Assembly: GCF_900163565.1 (NCBI RefSeq)
Contig: NZ_FUHU01000020.1
Location: 124,001 to 188,000 of the forward strand
Source of the DNA: Agrococcus casei LMG 22410
GTDB lineage: Bacteria > Actinomycetota > Actinomycetes > Actinomycetales > Microbacteriaceae
DNA: 64,000 nt
Direction: 5' to 3'
Position numbers and translations under genes: made by a program
Part shown: piece by piece, positions 54,454 through 63,754 of the stretch
Position numbering within the stretch: the first letter of the stretch is position 1
Layout: the number at the start of each line of letters is the position of its first letter
Notes under the pieces: model-generated
Seen by the model: the letters and a program-made list of their open reading frames with translations, nothing else
The model's database searches: none
What the model was told of the DNA's origin: nothing

Positions 54454-56343
54454 TCAGACATTGACGTGCTCTGTGAGCGTTGCGTAGGCCACCACCCGAC
54501 TGTTCGCCAGCATCTCGGCATCGGTCTGCTGCCATGTGTGGCCCTCGCCGTGCCGTAACTGCACGAAGTTGAATCTGTCTGCAGAATAGATGCGACCTCC
54601 GACATCAGTGACGCCGTGCAGCAGCGCGGTGTCTTCACCGATGGTGCGAGCTTCGAAGGGAACCTGCTCGAACACCTCGCGCGGGCCAACGAGCGTGGGG
54701 CCCGCGACGAAATCGGTGAAGCGGTGTTCGCGTTCCTCGTGAGCGAGGGCAGTCGCGCCGCTCGCCTCGAGTCGCACGTAGCGTGCCTGTTTGCCGACGA
54801 TCTGCGCATCTGAATAATCGAGCGCGAAGAGCGCGTCAGAGAGGTAGTGGTCACCGTAGAAGTCGTCGTCATCGATCTTCGCGATTACTTCACCGTCGGC
54901 AGCCGCGATCAACCGGTTGAGGTTTTCGCCGAGCGATGAGTGGCGGGTAGCGTGCAGCACCTCTATGTCGAGGCCAGCTTCAGCTGCCAGCGCGCGCACT
55001 CGGCCGAGGTCGGCGTCGAATCCGTGTGTCAGCAGCTTGAGCTGTACATCGACGTCGCGCTGTCGGGCAATGGTCTGAATGATGCCCTCCACGAGGTGAG
55101 GGCGGATGGTCGGTGCGACCGCCGTCACCGTCTTGCGGCGCTGGGGGCTGAACCGTGCATCCGTGGCCCGCATCACCTGTTCGGCTCGGTGTGTGAACGT
55201 GTGGTTCTGCCAAATGTGACGCTGTGCCAAATGCACTGTGCGGTCACGAAGCTCCGGCGACTTCACAAGAGCCCGCATCACATGCTCAGCTTCATCGGGG
55301 CCGGTGACGGTCTGCACGAGACCCTCGCCAAACCAGTGGTCGATGGCAGGGCTGGGGGCTGAGACCACGGGGGTTCCTGAGGCAAGGATCTCGAACACAC
55401 GGCGAGCAAGCATGGTGGGGGAGTCGGTGACCGAATTCACATTCAGCATTACCTTGTGCAGGCGGTAGCCGGTGAGCATCTGCCGGTACTCGAGCGAACC
55501 GCGCACGTGCTCGTCAAGTGGTTTCGGGAATCTGTACTTCTCATCAGCCTGAAAGCGCGAATAGATGTCGAACTCGATGTCGCGGCGCTGGCTGACTCGG
55601 GCGGCGGCGCCGAGCAGTAGATCCATCTGCTCACGCCGCCCAGGAAACTTGTGGCTGAAGTATGTGCCGCCGAAGCCGATGTCACGCACCTGGTGCATGC
55701 CGGCGATGCGAATCGGATTGTGCATGGCGGGCTGTGCCCCGAAGCCGAGCACGTCGACATTGTCGTGGCCGAGAGCCAGACGGTAGTCGTCGACCTTGTT
55801 CTGATCGGTTGTGAACACGTGATCGAACAACTTGGCCGTGGTGAGGAAGTCGTCGAAGTGCGGAGGGTCTTCTTTGTTCCAGAAGACGGTAGGGATGCCG
55901 TGCTCACGGCAGGCAGCGACGAGGGCCTGCAGCTCGTCGCTAGGGGCTTTGGATCCTGTCAGCTGGTACTTCCAGGCACCGTGCGAGCCGGCCCAGGCTG
56001 ATTCTACGAACAGCAGCTGCAGCTGGTCGACCCGGTCACGCCAGTTTGATGGCTTCAGCTCGACAGTGTCGAACTCGTAACTCCAGGCGTCGGCGCTGAA
56101 CACGTCCATGACGATGCCTACGCGTAGCGCGAATGTGGGGTTCGTGGCCTCGGGGACTGGCCATTCGGGAACATGCTTACCCTCAAACGTGCCGCCCGAG
56201 CGCATGCGAATGCGAAAATCGACCGGTTCCGCCCTGCGGCGCTGGCGCCAGTCGCGCAGTTGAGACAGGCCACCCTTGCGGAGATGCCAGATCGCGGTGC
56301 GAATTGCGCGCAATCTCGCGGCGGCCTGCTGCTGTGGTGCCAT
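54454..56343 (-). CDS. Fused glycosyltransferase: CgeB-like N-terminal part and GT2-like C-terminal part
   Basis: 629 residues. Residues about 60-400 resemble CgeB/GT-B proteins (VFTTDQNKVDDYRLALGH, FGGTYFSHKFPGRREQMDLLLG, LNVNSVTDSPTMLARRVFEILASGTPVVSAPS). Residues about 410-629 are a GT-A, GT2-like domain (TVTAVAPTIRPHLVEGIIQTI, SLGENLNRLIAAADGEVIAKIDDDDFYGDHY with the DDDD metal site). Two catalytic folds in one chain suggest that it adds two sugars or polymerises a disaccharide repeat. It follows coaA at some distance and ends 33 bases before the WbuB-like gene, on the same strand. Confidence 0.82.
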   Translation of the reverse strand: MAPQQQAAARLRAIRTAIWHLRKGGLSQLRDWRQRRRAEPVDFRIRMRSGGTFEGKHVPEWPVPEATNPTFALRVGIVMDVFSADAWSYEFDTVELKPSNWRDRVDQLQLLFVESAWAGSHGAWKYQLTGSKAPSDELQALVAACREHGIPTVFWNKEDPPHFDDFLTTAKLFDHVFTTDQNKVDDYRLALGHDNVDVLGFGAQPAMHNPIRIAGMHQVRDIGFGGTYFSHKFPGRREQMDLLLGAAARVSQRRDIEFDIYSRFQADEKYRFPKPLDEHVRGSLEYRQMLTGYRLHKVMLNVNSVTDSPTMLARRVFEILASGTPVVSAPSPAIDHWFGEGLVQTVTGPDEAEHVMRALVKSPELRDRTVHLAQRHIWQNHTFTHRAEQVMRATDARFSPQRRKTVTAVAPTIRPHLVEGIIQTIARQRDVDVQLKLLTHGFDADLGRVRALAAEAGLDIEVLHATRHSSLGENLNRLIAAADGEVIAKIDDDDFYGDHYLSDALFALDYSDAQIVGKQARYVRLEASGATALAHEEREHRFTDFVAGPTLVGPREVFEQVPFEARTIGEDTALLHGVTDVGGRIYSADRFNFVQLRHGEGHTWQQTDAEMLANSRVVAYATLTEHVNV

Positions 56344-56538
56344 AAGAGAAACTTAGCAACTGCATGGGGTGCACCCGCCGCCGTAATGCGATATCTGTTC
56401 AGAAATCGTTATCTCACGGGTTTCATTCTTGGCCGCCGAGAAGAGTGTGACCACGAATTGCGAGGCGCAGTGACAGCTGCTTGTCGGGATGCACGAAGTT
56501 GTTGCCGACCAGTCTGTTGATCTTCTCGATGCGACTCG

Positions 56539-57474
56539 CTACAGCTTGCGCAACAGCACCGAATGCACGGTGTGGTCACTCGCCTTGCGCAGCACGAGGT
56601 CTGCGCGCGAGCGCGTCGGCAGGATGTTCTCTTTGAGGTTCGGCAGGTTTGTCGCCTTCCAGATGGTGAGGGCGAGATCTGTGGCGGCTTCGTCATCGAG
56701 GCTTGCGAACCGGTGAAAGTACGAGTTCGGATCGGTGAATGCGCCGCGTTTGAGCTTCAGAAAACGGTCGACATACCAATCGGTGATCGATTGTGAACTC
56801 GCATCGACGTAGACGCTGAAATCGAACAGATCACTGACAGCCATGTGGGCGTTCGATGGAGGTGCCTGCAGCACGTTGAGTCCCTCAACTACCAGGATGT
56901 CAGGCTGCTCTACGACGACCTCGGCGTCTTCGACGATGTCGTAGGTCAGGTGCGAGTAGACAGGAGCCGTCACCCGCTCTTCGCCTGCTTTGATGCGTGA
57001 CACGAAGTTGAGCAGCGCGCGGCGGTCGTACGACTCCGGAAAACCCTTGCGCGCCATGATGCCGCGACGTTCGAGTTCGGCATTCGGATAGAGAAAACCA
57101 TCGGTCGTCACGAGGTCGACCCGTGGCGAGTTTGACCAACGGCTCAGCAAGCTCTGCAGCAGGCGGGCCGTTGTCGACTTGCCGACGGCAACCGATCCGG
57201 CGACGCCGATGATGAACGGCACCTTCTTCGCACCCTGCTGTCCGAGGAAGGCCATGGTGTCGTTGTGCAGGCGCTTGTATGCCTCGTGATACAGCGAGAT
57301 GAGGCGCGATACCGGCAGATAGACCTCGGCAACCTCGCGCAATTCGAGCGAATCCCCGAGGCCTCGAAGGGCGTGCACCTCGAGCTCGGTCAAGGGCATG
57401 GCTGTGTTGGGCGCCAGCCTGGCCCATTCGGCCCGGTCGACTTCGACAAAGGGAGTGCTGTGGTGTTGGGACAT
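56539..57474 (-). CDS. coaA: Pantothenate kinase type I
   Basis: First committed step of coenzyme A synthesis: phosphorylation of pantothenate. 311 residues from ATG 57474. [17 protein letters not shown] sequence ([15 protein letters not shown]), the P-loop [53 protein letters not shown] and [13 protein letters not shown] are characteristic. Marks the return to housekeeping genes after the polysaccharide locus. It diverges from glmS across only about 53 bases. Confidence 0.96.
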   Translation of the reverse strand: MSQHHSTPFVEVDRAEWARLAPNTAMPLTELEVHALRGLGDSLELREVAEVYLPVSRLISLYHEAYKRLHNDTMAFLGQQGAKKVPFIIGVAGSVAVGKSTTARLLQSLLSRWSNSPRVDLVTTDGFLYPNAELERRGIMARKGFPESYDRRALLNFVSRIKAGEERVTAPVYSHLTYDIVEDAEVVVEQPDILVVEGLNVLQAPPSNAHMAVSDLFDFSVYVDASSQSITDWYVDRFLKLKRGAFTDPNSYFHRFASLDDEAATDLALTIWKATNLPNLKENILPTRSRADLVLRKASDHTVHSVLLRKL

Positions 57475-57491
57475 CAAATAGCGAGCCTAGT

Positions 57492-57520
57492 GCGACATCG
57501 CCTCATCTCGGCAGTACGAT
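57492..57520 (+). promoter_or_regulatory. Candidate promoter for a leaderless glmS transcript
   Basis: GCGACA, 17-base spacer, TACGAT, then 7 bases to the glmS ATG. No ribosome-binding site precedes the ATG, so translation probably starts at the 5' end of the mRNA, as is frequent in actinobacteria. Confidence 0.5.
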
Positions 57521-57527
57521 TAACGGC

Positions 57528-59378
57528 ATGTGTGGAATTGTGGGATACGTCGGCGAGGCCGATACGACGCAAGTGCTGCTCGAGGGCCTGGCAAGGCTTG
57601 AGTACCGCGGTTACGACTCAGCGGGAATTGCAGTGGTAGCTGCCGACGGCATCGCGTCGCGCAAACGAGGCGGCAAGCTGAAGGTGCTGCGCTCGAGCCT
57701 CGAAGATTCACCGCTGCCAGATTCGAGCGCAGGCATCGGACACACCCGCTGGGCGACGCACGGTGGCCCCACCGACGAGAACGCGCATCCGCATCTCGGC
57801 GACGACGGCAAGCTCGCACTGATCCACAACGGCATCATCGAGAACTTCAGCGCACTGCGCGAAGAGCTCGCAGCTGACGGGGTGACCTTCCTGAGTGAGA
57901 CCGACTCCGAGGCAGCTGCACTGCTGCTCGGCCGCTACGTGCGCGAGACTGGCGACCTGACGAAGGCGATGCAGCAGCTCGTGCAGCGACTTGAAGGTCA
58001 GTTCACGCTGCTCGCAACGCACGTCGACCACCCCGGCGTGGTGGTCGGTGCTTGCCACAATTCTCCGCTGCTCATCGGCTTCGGCGAAGGCGAGAACTTC
58101 CTCGGCTCCGACGTCAGCGCTTTCGTCAAGTACACGAAGAAGGCAGAGGCCCTCGGCAACGACCAGATCGTGACGATTCGCGCATCCGACATCAACGTGA
58201 CCGACTTCAACGGCAAGCCTGTCACCGACAACAAGAAGTTCGAGATCACGTGGGATGCTGCAGAGGCTGAGAAGGGCGGCTGGCCGTCGTTCATGGCCAA
58301 GGAGATCTCAGAGGGTCCCGAAGCGATCCGCAACACGCTTCGTGCCCGCATCGAAGACGGCGTCATCGCACTCGGTGAGAACGAGACGCTCACGGATGAG
58401 CAGCTCAAGAACCTCGACCGCATCATCATTGTCGCCTGCGGTACAGCGTCGTACTCGGCTATGGCCGGTGAGTACGCGATTGAAGAATGGGCCCGGGTCC
58501 CTGTCGAGGTCGAACTCGCCCACGAGTTCCGTTACTCGAACCCTGTGCTGACCGAAAACACACTGGTGATCTCCATCTCGCAGTCCGGCGAGACGATGGA
58601 CACCAAGATGGCCGTGCAGTACGCAGCAGAGCATGGGGCTCACACGCTTGCAATCTGTAACACGCAAGGCTCGACGATTCCGCGCGAGTCTGACGCAGTG
58701 CTCTATATTCACGCAGGCCCAGAGGTGGCTGTGGCTTCGACGAAGGCGTTCCTCGCCCAGGTCGTGGGGCAGCTGTTGTTCGGACTGCACCTCGCTCGTG
58801 TTCGAGGCACCATGACCGACGATGAAATCCGTACGGTCACTGCTGATCTTGAGGCGTTGCCAGAACAGCTCGCTTTCACGCTCGAGAACGCCGACGACGT
58901 GCGCGAACTCGCACACTGGATGAGCGACACCCGCTCGGTGCTGTTTCTCGGCCGCAACGTCGGCTACCCCGTCGCACTCGAGGGTGCACTCAAGCTCAAG
59001 GAGATCAGCTACATCCATGCAGAGGGCTTCGCAGGCGGCGAGCTCAAGCACGGCCCGATCGCGCTGATCGAACCCGGCCAGGTCGTGTTCGTCGTCGTGC
59101 CGAGCCCCCGCACACAGCCCACAATGCACTCGAAGCTGATCTCGAACATTCAAGAGATTCGCGCTCGAGGTGCCCGCGTCATCGCGGTGGCCGAAGAGGG
59201 TGACGCCGCCGTGTTGCCGTATGCCGACATCGTGTTGCGAGTCGGTACTACGCATCCAATGCTCTCCGCAGTGCTCTCGGTGGTGCCGTTGCACCTGTTC
59301 GCACTCGAGCTCGCATCGGCCAAGGGCCTCGACGTAGACCAGCCCCGCAACCTCGCAAAGAGCGTCACGGTCGAGTAG
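57528..59378 (+). CDS. glmS: Glutamine-fructose-6-phosphate aminotransferase (isomerising)
   Basis: Makes glucosamine 6-phosphate from fructose 6-phosphate and glutamine, the entry to UDP-GlcNAc. 616 residues. The mature N-terminal nucleophile is Cys2 (MCGIVGYVG); RLEYRGYDSAGIA, HTRWATHGGPTDENAHPH form the glutaminase domain; two SIS domains follow (ACGTASYSAMAGEYAIEEWA, SQSGETMDT, TKAFLAQV) and it ends DQPRNLAKSVTVE. No glmS-ribozyme-like leader is possible because the upstream gap is too short. Coupled to acpS by a one-base overlap. Confidence 0.97.
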   Translation: MCGIVGYVGEADTTQVLLEGLARLEYRGYDSAGIAVVAADGIASRKRGGKLKVLRSSLEDSPLPDSSAGIGHTRWATHGGPTDENAHPHLGDDGKLALIHNGIIENFSALREELAADGVTFLSETDSEAAALLLGRYVRETGDLTKAMQQLVQRLEGQFTLLATHVDHPGVVVGACHNSPLLIGFGEGENFLGSDVSAFVKYTKKAEALGNDQIVTIRASDINVTDFNGKPVTDNKKFEITWDAAEAEKGGWPSFMAKEISEGPEAIRNTLRARIEDGVIALGENETLTDEQLKNLDRIIIVACGTASYSAMAGEYAIEEWARVPVEVELAHEFRYSNPVLTENTLVISISQSGETMDTKMAVQYAAEHGAHTLAICNTQGSTIPRESDAVLYIHAGPEVAVASTKAFLAQVVGQLLFGLHLARVRGTMTDDEIRTVTADLEALPEQLAFTLENADDVRELAHWMSDTRSVLFLGRNVGYPVALEGALKLKEISYIHAEGFAGGELKHGPIALIEPGQVVFVVVPSPRTQPTMHSKLISNIQEIRARGARVIAVAEEGDAAVLPYADIVLRVGTTHPMLSAVLSVVPLHLFALELASAKGLDVDQPRNLAKSVTVE

Positions 59379-59743
59379 TGATCGTCGCAGTCGGGCTCGA
59401 TATCGCCGACCTCGCACGGTTCGAGCGAGCGATGGCCGCTACCCCGCGCCTGGCTCCGAGGCTGTTTCGGCTCAGTGAGCTCGAGCTTGAGGGCCGGCAG
59501 CGGTCGCTCCGCTCGCTCGCAGGACGATTCGCCGCGAAAGAGGCCGTGTTCAAGGCACTCGGCGGACAGACGAATCGCTGGCACGACGTCGAGATCGTGA
59601 GCGCCGCATCCGGCGAACCGAGTGTGACTCTGCACGACGAGGCGCTCGAACTTGCCGAGGCGCGTGGCGCATCGCGGTGGCACGTCTCGATCACTCACGA
59701 CGGCGGCCTCGCGGCGGCGGTGGCAGTGCTGGAGTCGGCCTGA
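59378..59743 (+). CDS. acpS: Holo-[acyl-carrier-protein] synthase
   Basis: Transfers 4'-phosphopantetheine from CoA to acyl carrier protein. 121 residues. IVAVGLDIADLARFERAM contains the metal-binding Asp, and RSLAGRFAAKEAVFKALG the conserved FAxKEAxxKA. The end WHVSITHDGGLAAAVAVLE is the typical last strand. GTG start overlapping the glmS stop; stop overlapping the alr start by one base. It uses CoA, made via the neighbouring coaA product. Confidence 0.93.
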   Translation: MIVAVGLDIADLARFERAMAATPRLAPRLFRLSELELEGRQRSLRSLAGRFAAKEAVFKALGGQTNRWHDVEIVSAASGEPSVTLHDEALELAEARGASRWHVSITHDGGLAAAVAVLESA

Positions 59744-60741
59744 TGGCACACATCGAAACCGACACACAGGCGATCAGCGACAACGTCGCAGCCCTGCGCG
59801 AGCGCACGGGCAAAGACATCATCGTCGTTGTCAAGGCAAATGCCTATGGGCACGGCGCCGAATTCGCATCGGCAGCGGCAGTCGCTGGCGAAGCAGTCGC
59901 GCTCGCGACAGCCGACATCGCTGAGGTCATCGCTGTTCGCAAGCTGGGCTGCAGCGTTCCACTGATGGCATGGCTGCACTCGTCCGCCCCGAAGTTCGTC
60001 GACGCTCATGAGCACGACATCCAGGTCGTCATTTCGAGCGTCCAGCGACTTGATCATGTCGCAGCAGCCCACGTTCCGGACCGGCCGTTCGATGTGCACC
60101 TGAAGTTCGACACCGGGCTCGGACGCAACGGCATTCCACAGGCGGACTGGCGAGTCGCGATCGAACGCGCCGACGCGCTGCAGCGTCGTGGGCGCATCCG
60201 TGTCGTCGGATTGATGTCGCACCTCGCCGGAACGAGCGAAGCCGCAGACCGTCAGCAAGCCGAGCTCTTCGAGACCTTGGTCGCGAAGGCTGCATATCTC
60301 GGCGCTGAGCGCACGCACCTCTCGGCGTCGAACGGTGCACTCACCCTGAGCTCGGGCAATGCGGTGCGCATCGGAATCGCCGCATACGGGTTGCATCCTG
60401 AAGGGCACGACGCCGACGGCGCGATGGCCCGTGAGCTCGGGCTGCGACCAGCACTGCGGCTGCTCGCTCGTGCTGAGAACGGCGTCGTCGACGTGGGCTT
60501 CCGCGACGGGCTGCTTCCAGCGCCCGGTGCTTGGATGCTCGTCGACGGAGAACGCGTCAGCATCATCAGCCAGGATGCGCGCTCGACAACGCTCGAACGC
60601 CCAGTGACCGGCCAGGCAGTGGTGATCGGTGACCCCGCTCGCGGTGAGCCGGGGGCCGGAGCCTGGGCGGAACAGGCAGGCACCATCAACTACGAGATTG
60701 TCACTCGACTTGCACCAGGGCTTGAGCGGAGGCCCGTATGA
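59743..60741 (+). CDS. alr: Alanine racemase-like protein with intact PLP barrel but degenerate C-terminal domain
   Basis: 332 residues. The barrel is complete: VVVKANAYGHG with PLP lysine Lys31, FDTGLGRNG (Arg128), LMSHLA (His160), ASNGAL (Asn197) and VRIGIAAYG (Arg209). The C-terminal domain is shortened and altered. The catalytic tyrosine of GYADG is Phe253 (VGFRDG), the VSYG strand is missing, and GRxxMDQ is replaced by ISQDARST; only AEQAGTINYEIVTRL remains normal. A standard racemase has about 370 residues. The next gene, overlapping by 4 bases, carries an intact racemase C-terminal domain. The two may together make the enzyme, or this chain may have another role. Confidence 0.85.
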   Translation: MAHIETDTQAISDNVAALRERTGKDIIVVVKANAYGHGAEFASAAAVAGEAVALATADIAEVIAVRKLGCSVPLMAWLHSSAPKFVDAHEHDIQVVISSVQRLDHVAAAHVPDRPFDVHLKFDTGLGRNGIPQADWRVAIERADALQRRGRIRVVGLMSHLAGTSEAADRQQAELFETLVAKAAYLGAERTHLSASNGALTLSSGNAVRIGIAAYGLHPEGHDADGAMARELGLRPALRLLARAENGVVDVGFRDGLLPAPGAWMLVDGERVSIISQDARSTTLERPVTGQAVVIGDPARGEPGAGAWAEQAGTINYEIVTRLAPGLERRPV

Positions 60742-61646
60742 CGTCCACGCACCCGCGGCGAAACGCACAGGTTGATTTCGAGACCGGCCGCATCACGTCG
60801 TTGGTCGGCGAACTCGTGTCTGTGAAACCGGTTCCCGCTGGCCAGGCCGTCTCGTACGGCGGCGAGTACGTGACTGACTGCGACACCGTGCTGGGGCTGG
60901 TGGGCATGGGCTATGCCGATGGCATTCCGCGCTCGGCTACAGGTGCTTCGGTCATGATCGGCTGCGACGTATTCACCATTTGCGGTCGCGTCGCCATGGA
61001 TCAAGTCGTGGTTGACCTTGGCCCAGAATCCGCAGTGCCAGCCGGCTCGCAAGTGGAGTTCTGGGGTGAACGGATGCCCGTCGCAACATTGGCAGAGAAA
61101 GCCGGTGTTCCAGAGGTGGCATTGACAAGCTACGTCGGCCCTCGTGTCGAAGCCGAGATCGTGGCTCGAATCGAGACGAGCGAGGACATGGAAGCCCTCG
61201 GCACCCGCTTCGCGAGCGAGCTGCGAGCAGGCGACGCCGTCGTGCTCAAGGGCGAGCTCGGAGCCGGCAAGACCACATTCACGCGCGGGCTCGGAGCAGC
61301 CCTCGGCGCTCGCGGCACCGTGCAGTCGCCCACGTTCGTGATCGCCAGAACCCACCAGACCGACAGCGCGCCGCTGCTGCACGTCGACGCCTACCGGCTC
61401 GGCGAGGAGGGGCTCATCGGCGACCTCGACCTCGACCTCGCCGGCTCGATCACCGTCGCGGAGTGGGGCGCACCCCTGACCCACGCGATGCCGCACTGGT
61501 TCGACGTGAGCATCGAGCGCGCATCCGGCGCATCTGCCGACCCGCTCGACGACGAGGCAGACGACCCTCGCACCGTGCGCATCCGTGCAGGCGGCTCGCT
61601 GCCCGTGCAGAGGCTGCTGCGACTGACAGACGGAGGCAACTCGTGA
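60738..61646 (+). CDS. tsaE: Fusion of an alanine racemase C-terminal domain with TsaE, the t6A tRNA-modification ATPase
   Basis: 302 residues. Residues about 15-142 are a racemase C-terminal domain with every expected motif: VPAGQAVSYGGEY (33-44), GMGYADGIPR with catalytic Tyr59, ICGRVAMDQVVVDL (81-94) and VEFWGERM. There is no PLP barrel. From about 145 comes TsaE: Walker A GELGAGKTTF (172-181), SPTFVIA, LLHVDAYRLG and VAEWG. TsaE binds TsaB-TsaD to make N6-threonylcarbamoyl-adenosine at tRNA position 37, and tsaB, rimI and tsaD follow. ATGA overlap with the barrel gene in front and GTGA overlap with tsaB behind. The fusion is in frame with no sign of decay. Confidence 0.9.
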   Translation: MTSTHPRRNAQVDFETGRITSLVGELVSVKPVPAGQAVSYGGEYVTDCDTVLGLVGMGYADGIPRSATGASVMIGCDVFTICGRVAMDQVVVDLGPESAVPAGSQVEFWGERMPVATLAEKAGVPEVALTSYVGPRVEAEIVARIETSEDMEALGTRFASELRAGDAVVLKGELGAGKTTFTRGLGAALGARGTVQSPTFVIARTHQTDSAPLLHVDAYRLGEEGLIGDLDLDLAGSITVAEWGAPLTHAMPHWFDVSIERASGASADPLDDEADDPRTVRIRAGGSLPVQRLLRLTDGGNS

Positions 61647-62200
61647 TCCTTGCAATCGACACCTCACTCGGCACCTCGTTCGCGCTCATCGACGGCGACG
61701 AGACCGTGATCGACTACCGCGGCACCGACTCGCGCAGCCACGCTGAGACGCTGGGGCCGCTCATCGCGCAGGCCATGCAGCACCGCGACCGCATCGAGCA
61801 GGTCGTCGTCGGCATGGGCCCGGGCGCCTTCACGGGGCTTCGCGTCGGCATCGCGGCGGGGGAGTCGATCGCAACCGGCCTCGGCGTCGAGCGCGTCAAG
61901 GTCTGCAGCCACGATGCAGCAGGGCTGGCGGCAGCTGAACGCACCCTCGTCACGAGCGACGTGCGCCGCGGCGAGCGGGCATGGAGCCTCTACGAAGCCG
62001 GTCGCCGCATCGAGGGGCCGAGCCTGGCGAAGGCGGATGCGGTCCCGACGCCCGCAGACGCAGTGCGGGTCGACATCGACTCGGTGGATGCCGTCTCGCT
62101 CGCCCGCAACGCGGCCCGGAGCGAACAGGTTTCGGCCGCCTTGTATTTGCGACCGGCTGATGCCATGGTTCCAGGAGCACCCAAACGGGTGTCTGTGTGA
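61643..62200 (+). CDS. tsaB: tRNA threonylcarbamoyladenosine biosynthesis protein TsaB
   Basis: Scaffold partner of TsaD in t6A37 synthesis. 185 residues, of the ASKHA fold. ILAIDTSLGTSFALID, HAETLGPLI and GMGPGAFTGLRVGIAAGESIATGL are signature regions. GTG 61643 overlaps the tsaE stop. The frame remains open upstream, but that part is antisense-like shadow of tsaE. In actinobacteria TsaB is often fused to RimI; here rimI is a separate gene 16 bases later. Confidence 0.93.
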   Translation: MILAIDTSLGTSFALIDGDETVIDYRGTDSRSHAETLGPLIAQAMQHRDRIEQVVVGMGPGAFTGLRVGIAAGESIATGLGVERVKVCSHDAAGLAAAERTLVTSDVRRGERAWSLYEAGRRIEGPSLAKADAVPTPADAVRVDIDSVDAVSLARNAARSEQVSAALYLRPADAMVPGAPKRVSV

Positions 62201-62216
62201 AAGAAATGGCAGTGTT

Positions 62217-62672
62217 ATGAACGACAGCGCTGTGAATCTCAGGCAGGCCTCCGTCGACGATCTCGACGCGATCATGCAGCTTGAGACCGCGACATTCCCG
62301 TCGGATGCGTGGAACCGCGAGACGATGCAGCGAGAGCTGCGCTCGCGAGTGAATCGATATTACGTGCTCGAGCGTGACGACACCCCCGTCGCATACGGCG
62401 GCATCCGCGTGGTCGCCTGCGATGCCGACGTGCAGACCATCGCGGTCGCCGACGGCAGCCGCGGCCAGGGGCTCGGCCGCGCGCTCATGGAGCACCTCAT
62501 GCAGGCCGCCCGCGACGAGGGTGCGCTGCAGATGTTCCTCGAGGTGCGCGCTGACAACCCGAATGCGATCGCCCTGTACGAATCGCTCGACTTCGAGCAG
62601 ATCGACGTGCGCCACGGCTATTACCAGCCCGACGGCATCGACGCGATCGTGATGATGAAAGAGCCCGTGTGA
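62217..62672 (+). CDS. rimI: Ribosomal-protein-alanine N-acetyltransferase
   Basis: GNAT-family acetyltransferase, 151 residues; the E. coli homologue acetylates the N-terminal alanine of S18. [25 protein letters not shown], then the acetyl-CoA loop [23 protein letters not shown] and [23 protein letters not shown] are typical. ATG 62217 lies 16 bases after tsaB, and its stop overlaps tsaD by four bases (GTGA). The tsaB-rimI-tsaD order is standard. Confidence 0.93.
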   Translation: MNDSAVNLRQASVDDLDAIMQLETATFPSDAWNRETMQRELRSRVNRYYVLERDDTPVAYGGIRVVACDADVQTIAVADGSRGQGLGRALMEHLMQAARDEGALQMFLEVRADNPNAIALYESLDFEQIDVRHGYYQPDGIDAIVMMKEPV

Positions 62673-63754
62673 ACGAAACCGCAACGACCGCGCCGCTCGT
62701 GCTCGGCATCGAGACCAGCTGTGACGAGACCGGCGTCGGCATCGTGCGCGGCTCGCAGCTGCTGGCCAACACCGTCGCATCGAGCATGGATGAACACGCG
62801 CGTTTCGGCGGCGTCGTGCCCGAGATCGCGGCGAGGGCCCACCTCGAGGCGATGCAGCCGACGATTCTGGCAGCGTGCGACGAGGCTGGCGTGACGCTTG
62901 CCGACATCGACGCTGTCGCGGTCACGGCGGGCCCGGGCTTGGCCGGCGCGCTCATGGTCGGCGTCGGCGCAGCCAAGGGGTTGGCCGCCTCGCTCGGTGT
63001 GCCGCTCTATGGCGTGAACCACCTCGTGGGGCACGTGGCAGCGGATGCGCTCGATGCGGCGAGCATTGAGCTCCCGACCGTGGCGCTGCTCGTCTCAGGC
63101 GGTCACACCTCGCTGCTGCACGTGCGCGACCTGACAGAAGACGTCGAGCTCCTCGGCGAGACGATCGATGATGCAGCAGGCGAAGCCTTCGACAAGGTCG
63201 CGCGCCTGCTCGGCCTTGCATACCCTGGCGGCCCCGCGATCGACCGTGCCGCTGTCGATGGCGACCCTGACGCCATCCGCTTTCCGCGTGGCCTCACGCT
63301 GCCCAAGTACCGCGAGAAGCACCGCTTCGACTTCTCGTTCTCGGGCCTCAAGACCTCGGTCGCCCGCTGGGTCGAGCGAGAGCAGGCGGCCGGTCGCGAG
63401 ATTCCGCTCGCCGATGTCGCCGCAAGCTTCAGAGAGGCCGTCGTCGACGTGCTGCTCACGAAGGCCCTCGACGCCTGCGAGCACACCGGCACGCGCAGGC
63501 TGCTGCTGGGTGGCGGCGTCGTCGCGAACGCCCGGCTGCGCGAAGTCGCGGCGAAGCGATGCGCGGATGCGGGGGTCGAGCTGCGCATTCCGCCGCTGGC
63601 ATTGTGCACCGACAACGGTGCGATGATCGCCGGGCTCGGATCCCTCGCGATCGCAGCGGGATACGAGCCGAGCCCTGCCGACTTCGGAGCAGATTCGACG
63701 CTGGATGTGCGTCAAGCCGTTGTGCAGGCGTCGCATGACAGGATGGAAGCATGA
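62669..63754 (+). CDS. tsaD: tRNA N6-adenosine threonylcarbamoyltransferase TsaD
   Basis: Catalytic subunit that transfers the threonylcarbamoyl group to A37. 361 residues. [16 protein letters not shown], the metal site [57 protein letters not shown] and the end [12 protein letters not shown] are canonical. GTG start coupled to rimI. Its stop overlaps the ATG of the partial gene at the window edge. Confidence 0.97.
   Translation: MNETATTAPLVLGIETSCDETGVGIVRGSQLLANTVASSMDEHARFGGVVPEIAARAHLEAMQPTILAACDEAGVTLADIDAVAVTAGPGLAGALMVGVGAAKGLAASLGVPLYGVNHLVGHVAADALDAASIELPTVALLVSGGHTSLLHVRDLTEDVELLGETIDDAAGEAFDKVARLLGLAYPGGPAIDRAAVDGDPDAIRFPRGLTLPKYREKHRFDFSFSGLKTSVARWVEREQAAGREIPLADVAASFREAVVDVLLTKALDACEHTGTRRLLLGGGVVANARLREVAAKRCADAGVELRIPPLALCTDNGAMIAGLGSLAIAAGYEPSPADFGADSTLDVRQAVVQASHDRMEA

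Noticed and set aside
57478..57527. glmS ribozyme upstream of glmS.
   Set aside because: The gap to coaA is about 50 bases, far too short, and the promoter seems to sit right at the start codon.
59677..59742. Upstream extension of the racemase gene by 22 codons.
   Set aside because: The extension is an Arg/Gly-rich shadow of acpS; ATG 59743 overlaps the acpS stop in the coupled style of the whole cluster.
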